Origin: CAKSQF01 sp051867925
GTDB lineage: Bacteria; Bacillota; Clostridia; Oscillospirales; CAG-272
Length of the DNA stretch: 35,796 nt
Assembly: GCA_051867925.1 (NCBI GenBank)
Contig: JBJDZI010000105.1
Location: 1-35,796 of the forward strand
Direction: 5' to 3'
The notes under the pieces were generated by a model. It worked only from the letters and a program-made list of their open reading frames with translations, did not search any database and was not told where the DNA came from. Positions 1 through 8,867 of the stretch are shown here, piece by piece. The position numbers and the translations under genes are program-made. Position 1 is the stretch's first letter, and each line of letters begins with the position of its first letter.

Positions 1-144
1 TTTCCCCTTCCTCCAGACCTCCAACCCCATTCCTTGGCTGGCGGTTTTCTAAATTGATAGTTTATCGACAGTCTGAGGGCGGCAAGTATTTGCCGCCCTT
101 TTATAAGTTCTTTGCCCCGCTTTCTTGTAAGAAAGCGGGGCAAA
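1..144. repeat. Compound palindromic repeat, copy A (right part only, cut by window start)
   Basis: Bases 1-70 match the right half of the core seen complete at 31881-32010, including the tract CCTTGGCTG and the terminal TTATCGACA (TIR, 61-70). A six-base spacer GTCTGA follows, then a hairpin with arms 77-85 and 90-98 (GGGCGGCAA/TTGCCGCCC), then a second hairpin with perfect 16-base arms 111-126 and 129-144 (TTTGCCCCGCTTTCTT). The same two hairpins occur inverted on the left side of copy B (31813-31874). The TTTT after base 98 makes the first hairpin terminator-like on the plus strand; the second lies 12 bases beyond the stop of the ABC exporter and may end its transcript, though no good U tract follows on the minus strand. 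The left half lies outside the window. Confidence 0.85.
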
Positions 145-156
145 GCTCAAAATAAT

Positions 157-1872
157 CTATAAATTCGCGAATTGGGAATTGTAAAGAGTGGCGTAGATAC
201 CCTGCTTCGCCATCAGATCAGCGTGGTTGCCACGCTCCAGAATGCCTTCGTCGCCGATGACGATGATCTCGTCGGCATTCTTGATGGTGGAGAGCCGATG
301 GGCGACGATGAGGGTGGTGCGACCCTTGCAAAGGCGATCCAGAGACTGCTGGATGGCAAGCTCGGTGGCGTTATCCAGCGCAGACGTGGCTTCGTCCAAA
401 ATCAGAATGGCGGGGTCTTTCAGAAAAGCGCGGGCGATGGAGATGCGCTGTTTTTGTCCGCCCGACAGTTTTACGCCACGTTCGCCCACGTAGGTATCGT
501 AGCCATCGGGGAGCGAGAGGATGAAGTCGTGAATGTTGGCATCCTTGGCTGCTTTTTCCACCTCTTCGCGGGTGGCACCTTGCTTGCCGTAGGCGATGTT
601 TTCATAAATACTTCCCGTGAAGAGGAAGACATCCTGCGCCACCATTCCGATGTTCTGCCGAAGCGATTCCAGCGTCATCTCCGCAGTATCAATGCCGTCG
701 ATAGTGATCGTTCCTGCATTGATCGGATAGAATCTTGGGATGATATTGCAGATGGTGGTCTTGCCTGCGCCCGAGGGACCTACCAGTGCCACACGCTCGC
801 CTTTCGGGATGGTCATGGACAAATTGGTGAGGATGTTTTTATGCTCGTCATAAGCGAAGGTGACGCCTTTCAGCGCAATCTCACCCTCCAGTCTGCCCAC
901 GGTAATTGCATTGTGGGCTTCCTGTTCCGCTTCTTCATCCATCAGTTCGGTAAAACGGACAAATCCCGCCATACCGTTCTGATACTGCTCCACAAAGGCG
1001 ATCAGCTTTTTGATCGGGTTCATAAAGACGTTGACAAAAATGATAAACGCCGCGAAATCGCCTACCGTGATCCAGTCATTGAACACGAAGATGCCCCCCG
1101 CAATCATCACCACCAAATTGAGAAAATCGGTCATAAAGGCGGTGACGGGATGGAAATGCGCCATCACCTTGTAGGAGCGTTTGTTTGCCTCCACGAAGCG
1201 TTGATTCTGACTCTCGAAGCGCTCCAATTCGTGGGCTTTATTGGTGTAGGATTTGGACACACGAATGCCCGACAGACTGTTTTCCAGCGCGGCGTTGACC
1301 TCTCCGATTTCCACCTTATTTCGCTTGAATGCTGCAGACAGATCAATGCGCTTGTGCATCATATAGAGCAGAAAAATCGGCAGAGCGGCGTAGATGATCA
1401 AGGTCAGCGGCAGGTTGATCGCTGCCATCAGAATGAACGAGCCGATCAGCAAAACGGCAGACAGAAAGAGATCCTCCGGTCCGTGGTGCGCCAGCTCTGA
1501 GACATCGAACAGGTCGTTGACCACACGGGACATAATCGTGCCCGTTTTGTGATCGTCATAGTAGGAAAAAGGCAGATCCTGCAGATGGGAAAAGACTTTT
1601 CGGCGCATATCCGCCTGCATATGTACGCCCATCACGTGACCGTAATAGGTGACGAAATAGTTGAAAAACAGTTTGACGAAATATAAAATCACCGCGATCC
1701 CCGACCAGATGAGGAGCAGTCGCATATTCTTGTCGGGAATGTAAACATCCAGCATATTGCGGGTGATCATGGGATAAAACAGATCAATTGCCGCCAAAGC
1801 AAGAGCGCAAAACAGATCGGCGATAAATATTTTCATATGGGGTTTATAATACACCGCAAATCGTTTGATCAT
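157..1872 (-). CDS. ABC exporter, fused membrane and ATPase domains (MsbA/BmrA-like half transporter)
   Basis: About 571 residues. The N-terminal 310 or so residues form a six-helix type IV exporter membrane domain; the rest is the nucleotide-binding domain with Walker A GPSGAGKTT (about 364-372), signature LSGGQ (about 468), Walker B ILILDEATSALD (about 486-497) and the H-loop VAHRLST. It should work as a dimer that exports a lipid, drug or peptide; the substrate cannot be told from sequence. I chose the ATG at 1872 because AGAAAGG stands 8 bases before it. The frame stays open to a TTG at 1905, but that codon lies inside the ftsZ terminator hairpin and has no ribosome site. The gene follows ftsZ on the same strand, so it may be read by leakage through that terminator or from a promoter inside ftsZ; none is obvious. 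Family call is secure, role is not. Confidence 0.93.
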   Translation of the reverse strand: MIKRFAVYYKPHMKIFIADLFCALALAAIDLFYPMITRNMLDVYIPDKNMRLLLIWSGIAVILYFVKLFFNYFVTYYGHVMGVHMQADMRRKVFSHLQDLPFSYYDDHKTGTIMSRVVNDLFDVSELAHHGPEDLFLSAVLLIGSFILMAAINLPLTLIIYAALPIFLLYMMHKRIDLSAAFKRNKVEIGEVNAALENSLSGIRVSKSYTNKAHELERFESQNQRFVEANKRSYKVMAHFHPVTAFMTDFLNLVVMIAGGIFVFNDWITVGDFAAFIIFVNVFMNPIKKLIAFVEQYQNGMAGFVRFTELMDEEAEQEAHNAITVGRLEGEIALKGVTFAYDEHKNILTNLSMTIPKGERVALVGPSGAGKTTICNIIPRFYPINAGTITIDGIDTAEMTLESLRQNIGMVAQDVFLFTGSIYENIAYGKQGATREEVEKAAKDANIHDFILSLPDGYDTYVGERGVKLSGGQKQRISIARAFLKDPAILILDEATSALDNATELAIQQSLDRLCKGRTTLIVAHRLSTIKNADEIIVIGDEGILERGNHADLMAKQGIYATLYNSQFANL

Positions 1873-1903
1873 CAGATAAACCTTTCTTGTCACAGAAACT
1901 TGC

Positions 1904-1931
1904 AAAAGAGCCTGCCGTGCGGCAGGCTCTT
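1904..1931 (-). terminator. Intrinsic terminator after ftsZ
   Basis: An 11-bp stem (arms 1906-1916 and 1921-1931, AAGAGCCTGCC/GGCAGGCTCTT) with loop GTGC, followed on the minus strand by TTTT. It begins 17 bases past the ftsZ stop and ends the dcw transcript, with the ABC exporter starting about 30 bases further on. The U tract is short, so some read-through is plausible. Confidence 0.8.
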
Positions 1932-1947
1932 GATAAGTTAAGTAAAA

Positions 1948-3042
1948 TTACTTCTTGCGATTCAGCAGGAAGATATCGCCCAGAAGTTTGTCGGTCTTGT
2001 CCTCTTCAGCCTCGTCCTTCTTGGTGACGATATCGGTGAGAGAGGGTTTTGCGGGTTCGGGAGCGGGAGCGGCAAGGCTGTCCTTTTCATCGCTGACAAA
2101 GTTGGTAGCGATGACGGTGATGCGCATCTCATCTTCCAGAGTCTCGTCGATGATAGCACCCCAGATGATGGTTGCATCGGGAGATGCTTCGCTGGTGATC
2201 ATGCTGGTTGCGGCATCCATCTCTTCCAGACCCAGATCTGCAGAGCAGGTGATGTTGACCAGAATTCCGCGGGCACCGGAAATGGAGGTTTCCAGCAGCG
2301 GGCTGGAGATTGCAGCGCGTGCAGCCTCGGTAGCCTTTTCCTTACCCTGTGCGGAACCGACACCCATGTGTGCCATGCCTGCGTTCTTCATAATAGTGGT
2401 TACGTCAGCAAAGTCCAAATTGATCACACCGAAAGAGGTGACCAGATCGGCGATAGACTGAACACCGTGCTTCAGCACGTTGTCTGCTTCGGAGAATGCG
2501 TTCAGGAACGTGATGCGAGTGGTGCTGATCTGCTTCAGACGCTCGTTGGGAATCACCAGCAGAGAGTCTACATTCTCGCGCAGACGCTCGATGCCTGCCT
2601 CAGCCTGCTTCATTCTCTTGGCACCCTCAAAGCTGAAGGGCTTGGTAACGACCGCAACGGTCAGGATGCCCATCTCTTTTGCGATCTTGGCAACTGCGGG
2701 AGCCGCACCGGTACCGGTACCGCCGCCCATACCGGCAGTGATGAAGACCATATCCGCACCCTTGATGGCTGCAGTGATGTCCTCACAGTTTTCCTCAGCG
2801 GCAGATGCGCCTACTTCGGGATTTGCGCCGGCGCCCTGACCCTTGGTCAGTTTTTCGCCGATGGCAACCTTTACGTCTGCCTTGGATCTCTGCAGAGCCG
2901 CTTTATCGGTGTTGATCGCCACGAACTCTACGTTCTTGACCCCAGCGTCGATCATACGGTTAACAGCGTTATTACCGCCGCCGCCTACGCCGATTACTTT
3001 GATTTTGATCTTGAATTCTTCCATAGTTTCTTCGAAAGCCAT
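1948..3042 (-). CDS. ftsZ: Cell division GTPase FtsZ
   Basis: Tubulin-like GTPase that polymerises into the division ring, 364 residues, the usual length. Visible motifs: the N-terminal nucleotide loop VGGGGNNAVNRM (about 18-29), the tubulin signature GGGTGTGAAP (about 105-114), NTD in the second strand, and the T7-loop region NLDFADV. The start is supported by GGAGGA ten bases upstream; a second ATG six codons in (MEEFKIK) is possible but less well placed. After the globular domain (to about 318) comes a short charged linker and the tail GDIFLLNRKK, which only loosely resembles the usual FtsZ C-terminal peptide (DxPxFLR type). No ftsA lies next to it. It is the last dcw gene, has its own promoter at 3106-3134 and a terminator at 1904-1931, so it can be expressed apart from the wall genes upstream. 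Confidence 0.98.
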   Translation of the reverse strand: MAFEETMEEFKIKIKVIGVGGGGNNAVNRMIDAGVKNVEFVAINTDKAALQRSKADVKVAIGEKLTKGQGAGANPEVGASAAEENCEDITAAIKGADMVFITAGMGGGTGTGAAPAVAKIAKEMGILTVAVVTKPFSFEGAKRMKQAEAGIERLRENVDSLLVIPNERLKQISTTRITFLNAFSEADNVLKHGVQSIADLVTSFGVINLDFADVTTIMKNAGMAHMGVGSAQGKEKATEAARAAISSPLLETSISGARGILVNITCSADLGLEEMDAATSMITSEASPDATIIWGAIIDETLEDEMRITVIATNFVSDEKDSLAAPAPEPAKPSLTDIVTKKDEAEEDKTDKLLGDIFLLNRKK

Positions 3043-3105
3043 GTGTATTTATCCTCCTGCGTCTTGAATCAAATTCAATTGTTTTACATAAATCTATATG
3101 TTATT

Positions 3106-3134
3106 ATGATACATAATTTTTGCGCAATTTGCAA
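3106..3134 (-). promoter_or_regulatory. Sigma-A-type promoter for ftsZ
   Basis: On the minus strand: -35 TTGCAA (3129-3134), 17-base spacer, -10 TATCAT (3106-3111), inside the AT-rich 131-base gap between ftsQ and ftsZ. The leader to the ftsZ ATG is about 57 bases. The -35 is the same hexamer as in the mraZ promoter at 14786-14791. Confidence 0.65.
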
Positions 3135-3173
3135 TAGATTTCTTGAATGTTCACGAAATATTTACAATCCTCA

Positions 3174-3995
3174 TCACTCTGCCTGCGGATCGCGGACGGT
3201 AGCGATTCCCTTCAGTTCTCCATCGGAATCGTAGATGATCTTTAAGGTTCCCACCGCCGCTTCCGAATAGGCGTGAATCATCCCCACTGCCAGATCCAGC
3301 TTGTAATCAAAATCGCTGAACGAGCCGAGTCTGATCTCCAAGCGGTTGTCGTAGACAAGGATCATATCAAATCGGTTGGAAAAGTCGATCTCGGTAAGTC
3401 CATCGTACATACGGGAGTTCAGGAGCATCTCCAGTGCTTCGTCGGTATGTCTGGATTTGGAATCCTCCGCAAACTGCAAATGCTCACAGACTACCGCCCG
3501 CGCAACCTCGGGAATCTGAATCAGTCGAACATCCGGCGCGGCTTCCAACAGTTTTTCGGATGATGAAAAGCGTTCCAGCACTTTCAGTTCTTGGTTTAAG
3601 AGAAAATACTCGCCCTGCATTTCGAAGTAGAATACGGGGATCTCTTCTTCCAGCGTGATCACCACGGTGCCGGGGTATTCTTTCTCCACTTTCACCGAAT
3701 GGATGTATGCAAATCGCCCGGTCAGCGTTTCGTGCAGTTTTTTTTCGGAAACCGAAAAGATCGAATTGCCTTTGGCGATATTTCCCGCGTTCAGAATTTG
3801 CGTATAGCTGTAATGCTCACTGCCGTTGACCACGATGGTCTTCAGCGAAAACAGATTGTTTCCGAACCAAAATGCCGCGATCAGAAGAAAGAGAAAGATA
3901 ACTACCCAAACGACGATCTTCATGATCAATGCCCGTTTCTCGCTTGCAGACTGAAATCTGGTAAATTCCGCCGCATTCGAGCGTTCGTTATCCAT
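3174..3995 (-). CDS. ftsQ: Cell division protein FtsQ/DivIB
   Basis: Bitopic division protein of about 273 residues that joins FtsL and FtsB/DivIC and controls septal wall synthesis. A cytoplasmic head of about 25 residues is followed by one membrane helix (IVVWVVIFLFLLIAAFWFG), then an extracellular POTRA domain beginning FSLKTIVVNGSEHYSYTQI, and the FtsQ region with HSVKVEKEYPGTVVITLEEEIPVFYF. The ATG at 3995 has AAAGGGGG six bases upstream; the longer frame to 4028 adds 11 residues with no ribosome site. The position between murG and ftsZ is the standard one in Bacillota dcw clusters. In Bacillus the protein is named DivIB, so either symbol would serve. Confidence 0.92.
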   Translation of the reverse strand: MDNERSNAAEFTRFQSASEKRALIMKIVVWVVIFLFLLIAAFWFGNNLFSLKTIVVNGSEHYSYTQILNAGNIAKGNSIFSVSEKKLHETLTGRFAYIHSVKVEKEYPGTVVITLEEEIPVFYFEMQGEYFLLNQELKVLERFSSSEKLLEAAPDVRLIQIPEVARAVVCEHLQFAEDSKSRHTDEALEMLLNSRMYDGLTEIDFSNRFDMILVYDNRLEIRLGSFSDFDYKLDLAVGMIHAYSEAAVGTLKIIYDSDGELKGIATVRDPQAE

Positions 3996-4044
3996 ATGAT
4001 TCCCCCTTTCCCTGCCGATTGGTTTCATTATAGTATAAATTTCA

Positions 4045-5157
4045 TCAATTTACAATCTCTTGGAGCGTTTTCAGAATTTTTTCTTCGGTGTCGGGAACCG
4101 CGAACGTGCCTGCCGCATGCTCCATAGCGTGGAGCGCCTCGGGATCGCCCAAGAGCGCGTCCACCATTTCGCAGAGTTTTGCACCGCTGAGCTTGGCATC
4201 GGGAAGCAAATGTGCAGCTCCCTTGTCGGCGAGCAGTGCCGCGTTCTTGTACTGCTGATTGTTGGTGACGTTGGGCGACGGGATCAGAATGGACGCCTTT
4301 CGAATGGCGGTCAGTTCGGACAGCGTGGATGCACCCGAACGACAGATCACAACATCTGCTGCCACCATCTGCTGTGGCATATCGTAGATGTACTCCAGCA
4401 ATCTGATGTTTTCCAGCCGATCCAGCCCCATCTCCTCGAATTTCGCTTTCATCTCGGGATAGCCGCGAGAGCCTGCGGAATGGATCAGCAGAACTTCGGG
4501 ATGGGCTTTCATATAGTTTTCCATAAACTCCAGCATCGCCTCGTTGAGGTGCGCCGCGCCGAGGCTTCCGCCAAAGGAGAGGAGAATGTATTTCCACTTC
4601 CCTTCGGGATCTACCGCTTTGCGGGCTTCCGCTTTGCACAGGCGGGTAAAATCCCGATGGATGGGCATTCCGACGTGGATGATCTTTGCCTTGGAACCCT
4701 TCAAAAAGCGGGCGGTATCCGCAAAGTTGACGAAAATCACGTCGGCAGAGTTTTTCAGCATCTTCACCGCAAAGCCCGGCTCTGCGTTGGATTCGTGCAG
4801 AGCGCTGGGAATGCCCAGCGATGCCGCCGCACGGCAAACAGGCCAGCAGACATATCCGCCTGTACCCACAACCAGATCGGGGCGATCTTCCTGCAACATT
4901 TTTCTGCACTGTCTGTAGGAGGTGTACGCCTTCCACAGCACCTTGAAATTAGAGGGGGACAGACTTCGTTTCAGTCCCTGCACTTCGATCTCATAAAGCG
5001 GATAACCCGCTTTGGGAACCAGTTTGCTCTCCAGTCCCCGTTTTGTACCGATAAACCGAAGGGAACTGCCCGGACATCCTGATTCGATAATCTGTGCGAT
5101 GGAAAGGGCGGGATTGACATGTCCTGCGGTTCCGCCGCCTGTCATTACAACTTTCAT
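4045..5157 (-). CDS. murG: MurG, lipid II-forming GlcNAc transferase
   Basis: Transfers GlcNAc from UDP-GlcNAc to lipid I on the inner face of the membrane, giving lipid II. 370 residues, GT-B fold: glycine-rich GGGTAGHVNPAL at the N terminus, HESNAEPG, SFGGSLGA in the linker region, then the sugar-nucleotide pocket CRSGASTLSELTAIRKASILIP and the QQYKNA motif. The start MKVVMTGGG (ATG 5157) has GAAGAGG upstream and fits the family; the frame runs open upstream into ftsW, but that part is a shadow. It stands directly after ftsW and before ftsQ, with gaps of 23 and 49 bases, so it is surely co-transcribed. Confidence 0.97.
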   Translation of the reverse strand: MKVVMTGGGTAGHVNPALSIAQIIESGCPGSSLRFIGTKRGLESKLVPKAGYPLYEIEVQGLKRSLSPSNFKVLWKAYTSYRQCRKMLQEDRPDLVVGTGGYVCWPVCRAAASLGIPSALHESNAEPGFAVKMLKNSADVIFVNFADTARFLKGSKAKIIHVGMPIHRDFTRLCKAEARKAVDPEGKWKYILLSFGGSLGAAHLNEAMLEFMENYMKAHPEVLLIHSAGSRGYPEMKAKFEEMGLDRLENIRLLEYIYDMPQQMVAADVVICRSGASTLSELTAIRKASILIPSPNVTNNQQYKNAALLADKGAAHLLPDAKLSGAKLCEMVDALLGDPEALHAMEHAAGTFAVPDTEEKILKTLQEIVN

Positions 5158-5180
5158 ATATGCCTCTTCTGTTCTGTCTG

Positions 5181-6401
5181 TTATTTTTGGATTCGACTGT
5201 AACGGGAGATGGATAGCACGATGCCCATCTCTAACATCAGGAATAGCAGGGACGAGCCACCGTAACTGAAGAACGGCAACGCGATGCCCGTATTGGGGAT
5301 GATGGCGGTCACCACCATCATATTCAGCAGTGCCTGGATCATCACGTGGCTGGCGATACCAATGACCGTCAGCGACGAGAAAACATCGGGCGCGCGCTTT
5401 GCAATCTGCAAACAACGAATGAAGAACACCAGATACAGAACGATCAGCGCCGCGGCGCCTACCAGACCCAGTTCTTCACAAAGCACGGCAAAAATGAAGT
5501 CATTCTGCGGCTGTGAGATGAACAAATGCTTTTGCAGGCTATTGCCGATCCCTCTGCCGAAAATGCCGCCGGAACCTACGGCGATCAAACCCTGCACTGT
5601 CTGCCACGTATCGTCCTGCACATTGTAATCCTCGGGATTGAGCCACATATCAATTCGCTTCCATTGGTATGGCTCCAGATGATCCTTCAGAAACTCCGGC
5701 TGGAACAGCAGAATGTATACCACCAGCGCGACGATTCCCACGCCGAAGATATATACCGATCCTTTGCCTCCGCCTGCCCAGATCACCGAAAGTCCGATGC
5801 AAAGCAGGATAATCGTACCCGAAAGATGGTTTTCCATCATCACCAGTCCGCAGAACAGAAGGACGAATCCCATGGGGATGATGGTACTCCACAAAGCGGA
5901 TTTCATATAAGTAGACATGGTTCCATCCCGCTCCATGATGCGACGGCGGTATTTATGCCCGAACCACGCCAGCATCAGCACCAGTGCCAGTTTCGCAATC
6001 TCTGAGGGCTGGAAACTGACGAATCCCAGATTGATCCAACGTTTTGCAGAGTCTTCGCTGGTACCGATCGCCAGAACCAACAAGAGCAAAGCCCCTGAAC
6101 CTGCAAAGATGAGCGGCGTCAGTTTCTGGATCAATTTATAGTGGATCTTGGAGACGATCCACATGGCAACTACACCCATAAACGCAAACAGCAACTGCTT
6201 GCGGATGTAAAAGGAACTATCCCCTTTATCGGAATACGCATACGCGTAACTGGCGGAAAAAACCATTACCGATCCAAAACACAGCAGTAACAGAATGATG
6301 ATCAGCAGCGGACGGTCAAAATCGCCTTTGACTATGATACTGTCAAATCCCGATCCTGCGGAGGATCCCGACTTCTTGGAAGATTTGTTCAGAAAGCCCA
6401 T
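5181..6401 (-). CDS. ftsW: FtsW/SpoVE-type lipid II polymerase (SEDS protein)
   Basis: Polytopic SEDS glycosyltransferase that polymerises lipid II at the septum with a class B PBP. 406 residues, about ten membrane helices. Family marks include RWINLGFVSFQPSEIAKLALVL, the large extracellular loop with GRGIGNSLQKHLFISQPQNDFIFAVLCEELGLVG, and NTGIALPFFSYGGSSLL near the C terminus. The cytoplasmic head (about 28 residues) is serine- and lysine-rich. AAAGGAA precedes the ATG. The place between mraY and murG argues for the division protein, FtsW; sequence alone cannot exclude the sporulation paralogue SpoVE, which sits in the same spot in Bacillus. The predicted partner is the PASTA PBP at 10369-12624. 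Confidence 0.94.
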   Translation of the reverse strand: MGFLNKSSKKSGSSAGSGFDSIIVKGDFDRPLLIIILLLLCFGSVMVFSASYAYAYSDKGDSSFYIRKQLLFAFMGVVAMWIVSKIHYKLIQKLTPLIFAGSGALLLLVLAIGTSEDSAKRWINLGFVSFQPSEIAKLALVLMLAWFGHKYRRRIMERDGTMSTYMKSALWSTIIPMGFVLLFCGLVMMENHLSGTIILLCIGLSVIWAGGGKGSVYIFGVGIVALVVYILLFQPEFLKDHLEPYQWKRIDMWLNPEDYNVQDDTWQTVQGLIAVGSGGIFGRGIGNSLQKHLFISQPQNDFIFAVLCEELGLVGAAALIVLYLVFFIRCLQIAKRAPDVFSSLTVIGIASHVMIQALLNMMVVTAIIPNTGIALPFFSYGGSSLLFLMLEMGIVLSISRYSRIQK

Positions 6402-6441
6402 AGTTTTTTCCTTTCATAAAGTTAGATGAGATAATTGCAGC

Positions 6442-7449
6442 TCAGTAGGTCAGCACCAATCCGATGAATGCCAGCACACAGCCGATGGCAGTAATCAGGC
6501 TGAAGCGGAACACGATTTGATTCTCGCTCCATCCGCATTGTTCGAAATGGTGATGAATGGGTGCCATTTTGAAGAAACGCTTGCCGTGGGTCAGTTTGTA
6601 ATACCCGACCTGGATAATATCCGAGAAGCTCTCGCAGATATAGACGAAACCGACGAGGAACAGCAGGAGAGGCTGATTGATCAGCACCGCCAGTGCCACG
6701 ATCATACCGCCCAGGAACAGTGAGCCTGTATCGCCCATGAAAATCTTGGCGGGATGGAAGTTGTAGACCAAAAATCCCAGCGTGCCGCCGATCACCAGCG
6801 CGGAACAGATGGCGGTGGAAAGGCTGGACAGATAGAATGCCGCTACCGCGAAAAATGCCGCTGCTACGAAGGTGACCGAGGAACAAAGTCCGTCGATGCC
6901 ATCGGTGAGGTTGACGCTGTTGACGATGCCTGTGATCAGGATCAGCATAAAGACGTAGTAGAACCAGCCCAGATTCCACTGCCATCCTATGAAGGGGATG
7001 TTCAGAACGGTGGAAATGGCACCGATGTATTTCAGCCCTGCCAAAAAGGCACCTGCTACGATCAGTTGCAACAGATACTTCTGCCCTGCCGACAGTCCTT
7101 TATTTTGCTTTTTGAAGAATTTTGCAAAGTCGTCCAAAAAACCGATAACACCGTTGAGAAACGCAAATCCAAGACAGATCAGCAGTTTGTGCCACTCGAT
7201 CGCCGCGTCCGTGACCAGAGCAAACACCAAAACGCCTGCCAGAACCAGCAGAGAGGCGGCGATGAAAGAGATACCGCCCATGGTGGGGGTTCCCTCTTTG
7301 CTCTTGTGCCAGCGGGGACCGATATCGAGAATTTTCTGTCCCATCTTAATGCTTTTCAGTTTGGGAATCAAGAGGCGAAGTGCGATCACGGTCAGCGTGA
7401 AAACTGCCACGACACAGATCGCAAAATAGCAAAACATTTCAAATTTCAT
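6442..7449 (-). CDS. mraY: MraY, phospho-MurNAc-pentapeptide translocase
   Basis: Integral membrane enzyme that moves phospho-MurNAc-pentapeptide from UDP to undecaprenyl phosphate, making lipid I. About 335 residues and ten helices. Visible motifs: TMGGISF, FLDDFAKFFKKQNKGLSAGQK, NLTDGIDGL, the magnesium-site FMGDTGSLFLGG and the histidine cluster APIHHHFEQCGWSE. The start is uncertain by two codons: ATG at 7449 lies 11 bases after GGAG, while TTG at 7455 lies 5 bases after it. I took the ATG. The next gene is ftsW, 40 bases on; murD, which often sits between these two genes, is absent. Confidence 0.96.
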   Translation of the reverse strand: MKFEMFCYFAICVVAVFTLTVIALRLLIPKLKSIKMGQKILDIGPRWHKSKEGTPTMGGISFIAASLLVLAGVLVFALVTDAAIEWHKLLICLGFAFLNGVIGFLDDFAKFFKKQNKGLSAGQKYLLQLIVAGAFLAGLKYIGAISTVLNIPFIGWQWNLGWFYYVFMLILITGIVNSVNLTDGIDGLCSSVTFVAAAFFAVAAFYLSSLSTAICSALVIGGTLGFLVYNFHPAKIFMGDTGSLFLGGMIVALAVLINQPLLLFLVGFVYICESFSDIIQVGYYKLTHGKRFFKMAPIHHHFEQCGWSENQIVFRFSLITAIGCVLAFIGLVLTY

Positions 7450-7470
7450 GTCCAATAGTTCTCCGTCCGT

Positions 7471-8856
7471 TTATTTGAGCTGTGCGATGACTCTCTCCAG
7501 CGCAACCGCGCGGCTTGCCTTGAATAGTACCGTATCACCGGGGCGCAGGGCAGATCTCAGCGCATTTGCAGGCGCTTCGGGGGCGCTGAGATCATCGAAG
7601 CTGCGGATCGCGCCCTCGGGAAATCCCACTTCATTTGCGCCTTTGGCAATATACGCCGCTTCCGGTCCGAAGGTGAAGAGCAGATCCGCGCCGATCTCGG
7701 CAACGGCTTTGCCCACCGTGCGGTGACCGATCTCGCTGTAACTGCCCAGCTCGCGCATCTCGCCCAGAACGGCGATCTTGCGTCCGCCCTTCCCTGCCGC
7801 GACTTGAGACAGCACCTTCAGCGCGGCCTGCATAGATTCGGGAGCCGCATTGTAGCAGTCCTCCAGCACCCAAAAATCGCGAATGGGATAGAGATTCTGC
7901 CGCATCCCGGTCTGACGGAAATTCATCAGTCCCCGGCGGATCTCGTATTCGCCCATGCCCACGATTCTGCCCACAGCGAATGCGTATGCGGCATCCAGCA
8001 CGTTATGCTCTCCGATGGCGGGAATCACGATGCTCTCGTAAATCTCGTCGCCCACGGTCAGATCAAAGGCAGAACCGTTTTCGGTCTGCTCTACCGCGCT
8101 GATATAGAACTGGGCGGAACGATCGGTACGAGAAACGTAATAGGCTCCGGCAATGCCCGAAAGCAGAGGCTCGTCGCCGTTCAGAATCAGCGCACCGCCT
8201 GCTTCCATTCCGCTGACGATCTCCATTTTGGCATCGCGGATGCCTTCGCGGGATCCTAAATGCTCGATGTGGGAGGTGCCGATATTGGTGATCACGGCGA
8301 TCTTGGGATTTGCCAGCGAAGAAAGATATTCGATCTCCCCGCGTGCGCTCATTCCCATCTCCACCACCATTGCCCGATCCGCTTCGGAGAGGGAGAGCAT
8401 GGTCAGAGGAAGTCCGATGTGATTGTTGAAATTGCCCGGTGTTTTCAGCGTCCGGTACCGCTCAGAAAGCACCGCGGCGATAAATTCCTTGGTGGTAGTC
8501 TTGCCGATACTGCCGGTGACTGCAACCGTCAGGGGAGCCATCTGCCGTTTGTACGCGGCGGCAAGGCGTCCCAGCGCTCTGACCGAATCATCGGCGCAAA
8601 TCAGCGGGCAGTCGGGCAGTTTGTCGGGCAGTCGGTCGCACAAAATGCACGCCGCTCCCATTGCGGATGCTTTTTCAATGTATGCGTGTCCGTCCGCTGT
8701 TTCTCCCCGGATCGCCACGAAAACGGCACCGGGAGTGACCTCTCTGGAATCGGTGGTCAGCGCACTCACCGTACGATGCCCGTCACCGTAGAGCGTACCG
8801 CAGGTCGACTCTGCGATCTGCAGGGCGGTCAGAGATTTATGCAGCGTTACAATCAT
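7471..8856 (-). CDS. murF: MurF, UDP-MurNAc-tripeptide:D-Ala-D-Ala ligase
   Basis: Cytoplasmic Mur ligase that adds D-Ala-D-Ala to UDP-MurNAc-tripeptide using ATP. 461 residues. Three-domain layout: N-terminal UDP-binding part (TALTTDSREVTPGAVFVAI), central ATPase with VTGSIGKTTTKEF (about 113-125) and NFNNHIGLPLT, and C-terminal domain with the MurF mark DCYNAAPESM. The ATG at 8856 follows ACGGAGGT by five bases. It starts only 11 bases after murE stops, so the two ligases are co-translated neighbours and act one after the other. Confidence 0.96.
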   Translation of the reverse strand: MIVTLHKSLTALQIAESTCGTLYGDGHRTVSALTTDSREVTPGAVFVAIRGETADGHAYIEKASAMGAACILCDRLPDKLPDCPLICADDSVRALGRLAAAYKRQMAPLTVAVTGSIGKTTTKEFIAAVLSERYRTLKTPGNFNNHIGLPLTMLSLSEADRAMVVEMGMSARGEIEYLSSLANPKIAVITNIGTSHIEHLGSREGIRDAKMEIVSGMEAGGALILNGDEPLLSGIAGAYYVSRTDRSAQFYISAVEQTENGSAFDLTVGDEIYESIVIPAIGEHNVLDAAYAFAVGRIVGMGEYEIRRGLMNFRQTGMRQNLYPIRDFWVLEDCYNAAPESMQAALKVLSQVAAGKGGRKIAVLGEMRELGSYSEIGHRTVGKAVAEIGADLLFTFGPEAAYIAKGANEVGFPEGAIRSFDDLSAPEAPANALRSALRPGDTVLFKASRAVALERVIAQLK

Positions 8857-8867
8857 ATAGACCTCCG

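Noticed and set aside
172..1500. Long plus-strand open frame (442 codons) opposite the ABC exporter
   Set aside because: Its product has no recognisable domain, and the minus-strand frame has all ABC motifs. Long antisense frames recur opposite nearly every gene here (for example 29916-31841 opposite ftsH), as expected where TTA, CTA and TCA codons are rare.
1873..1905. TTG start giving the ABC exporter 11 extra residues
   Set aside because: The TTG lies inside the ftsZ terminator hairpin without a ribosome site; the ATG at 1872 has a good one.
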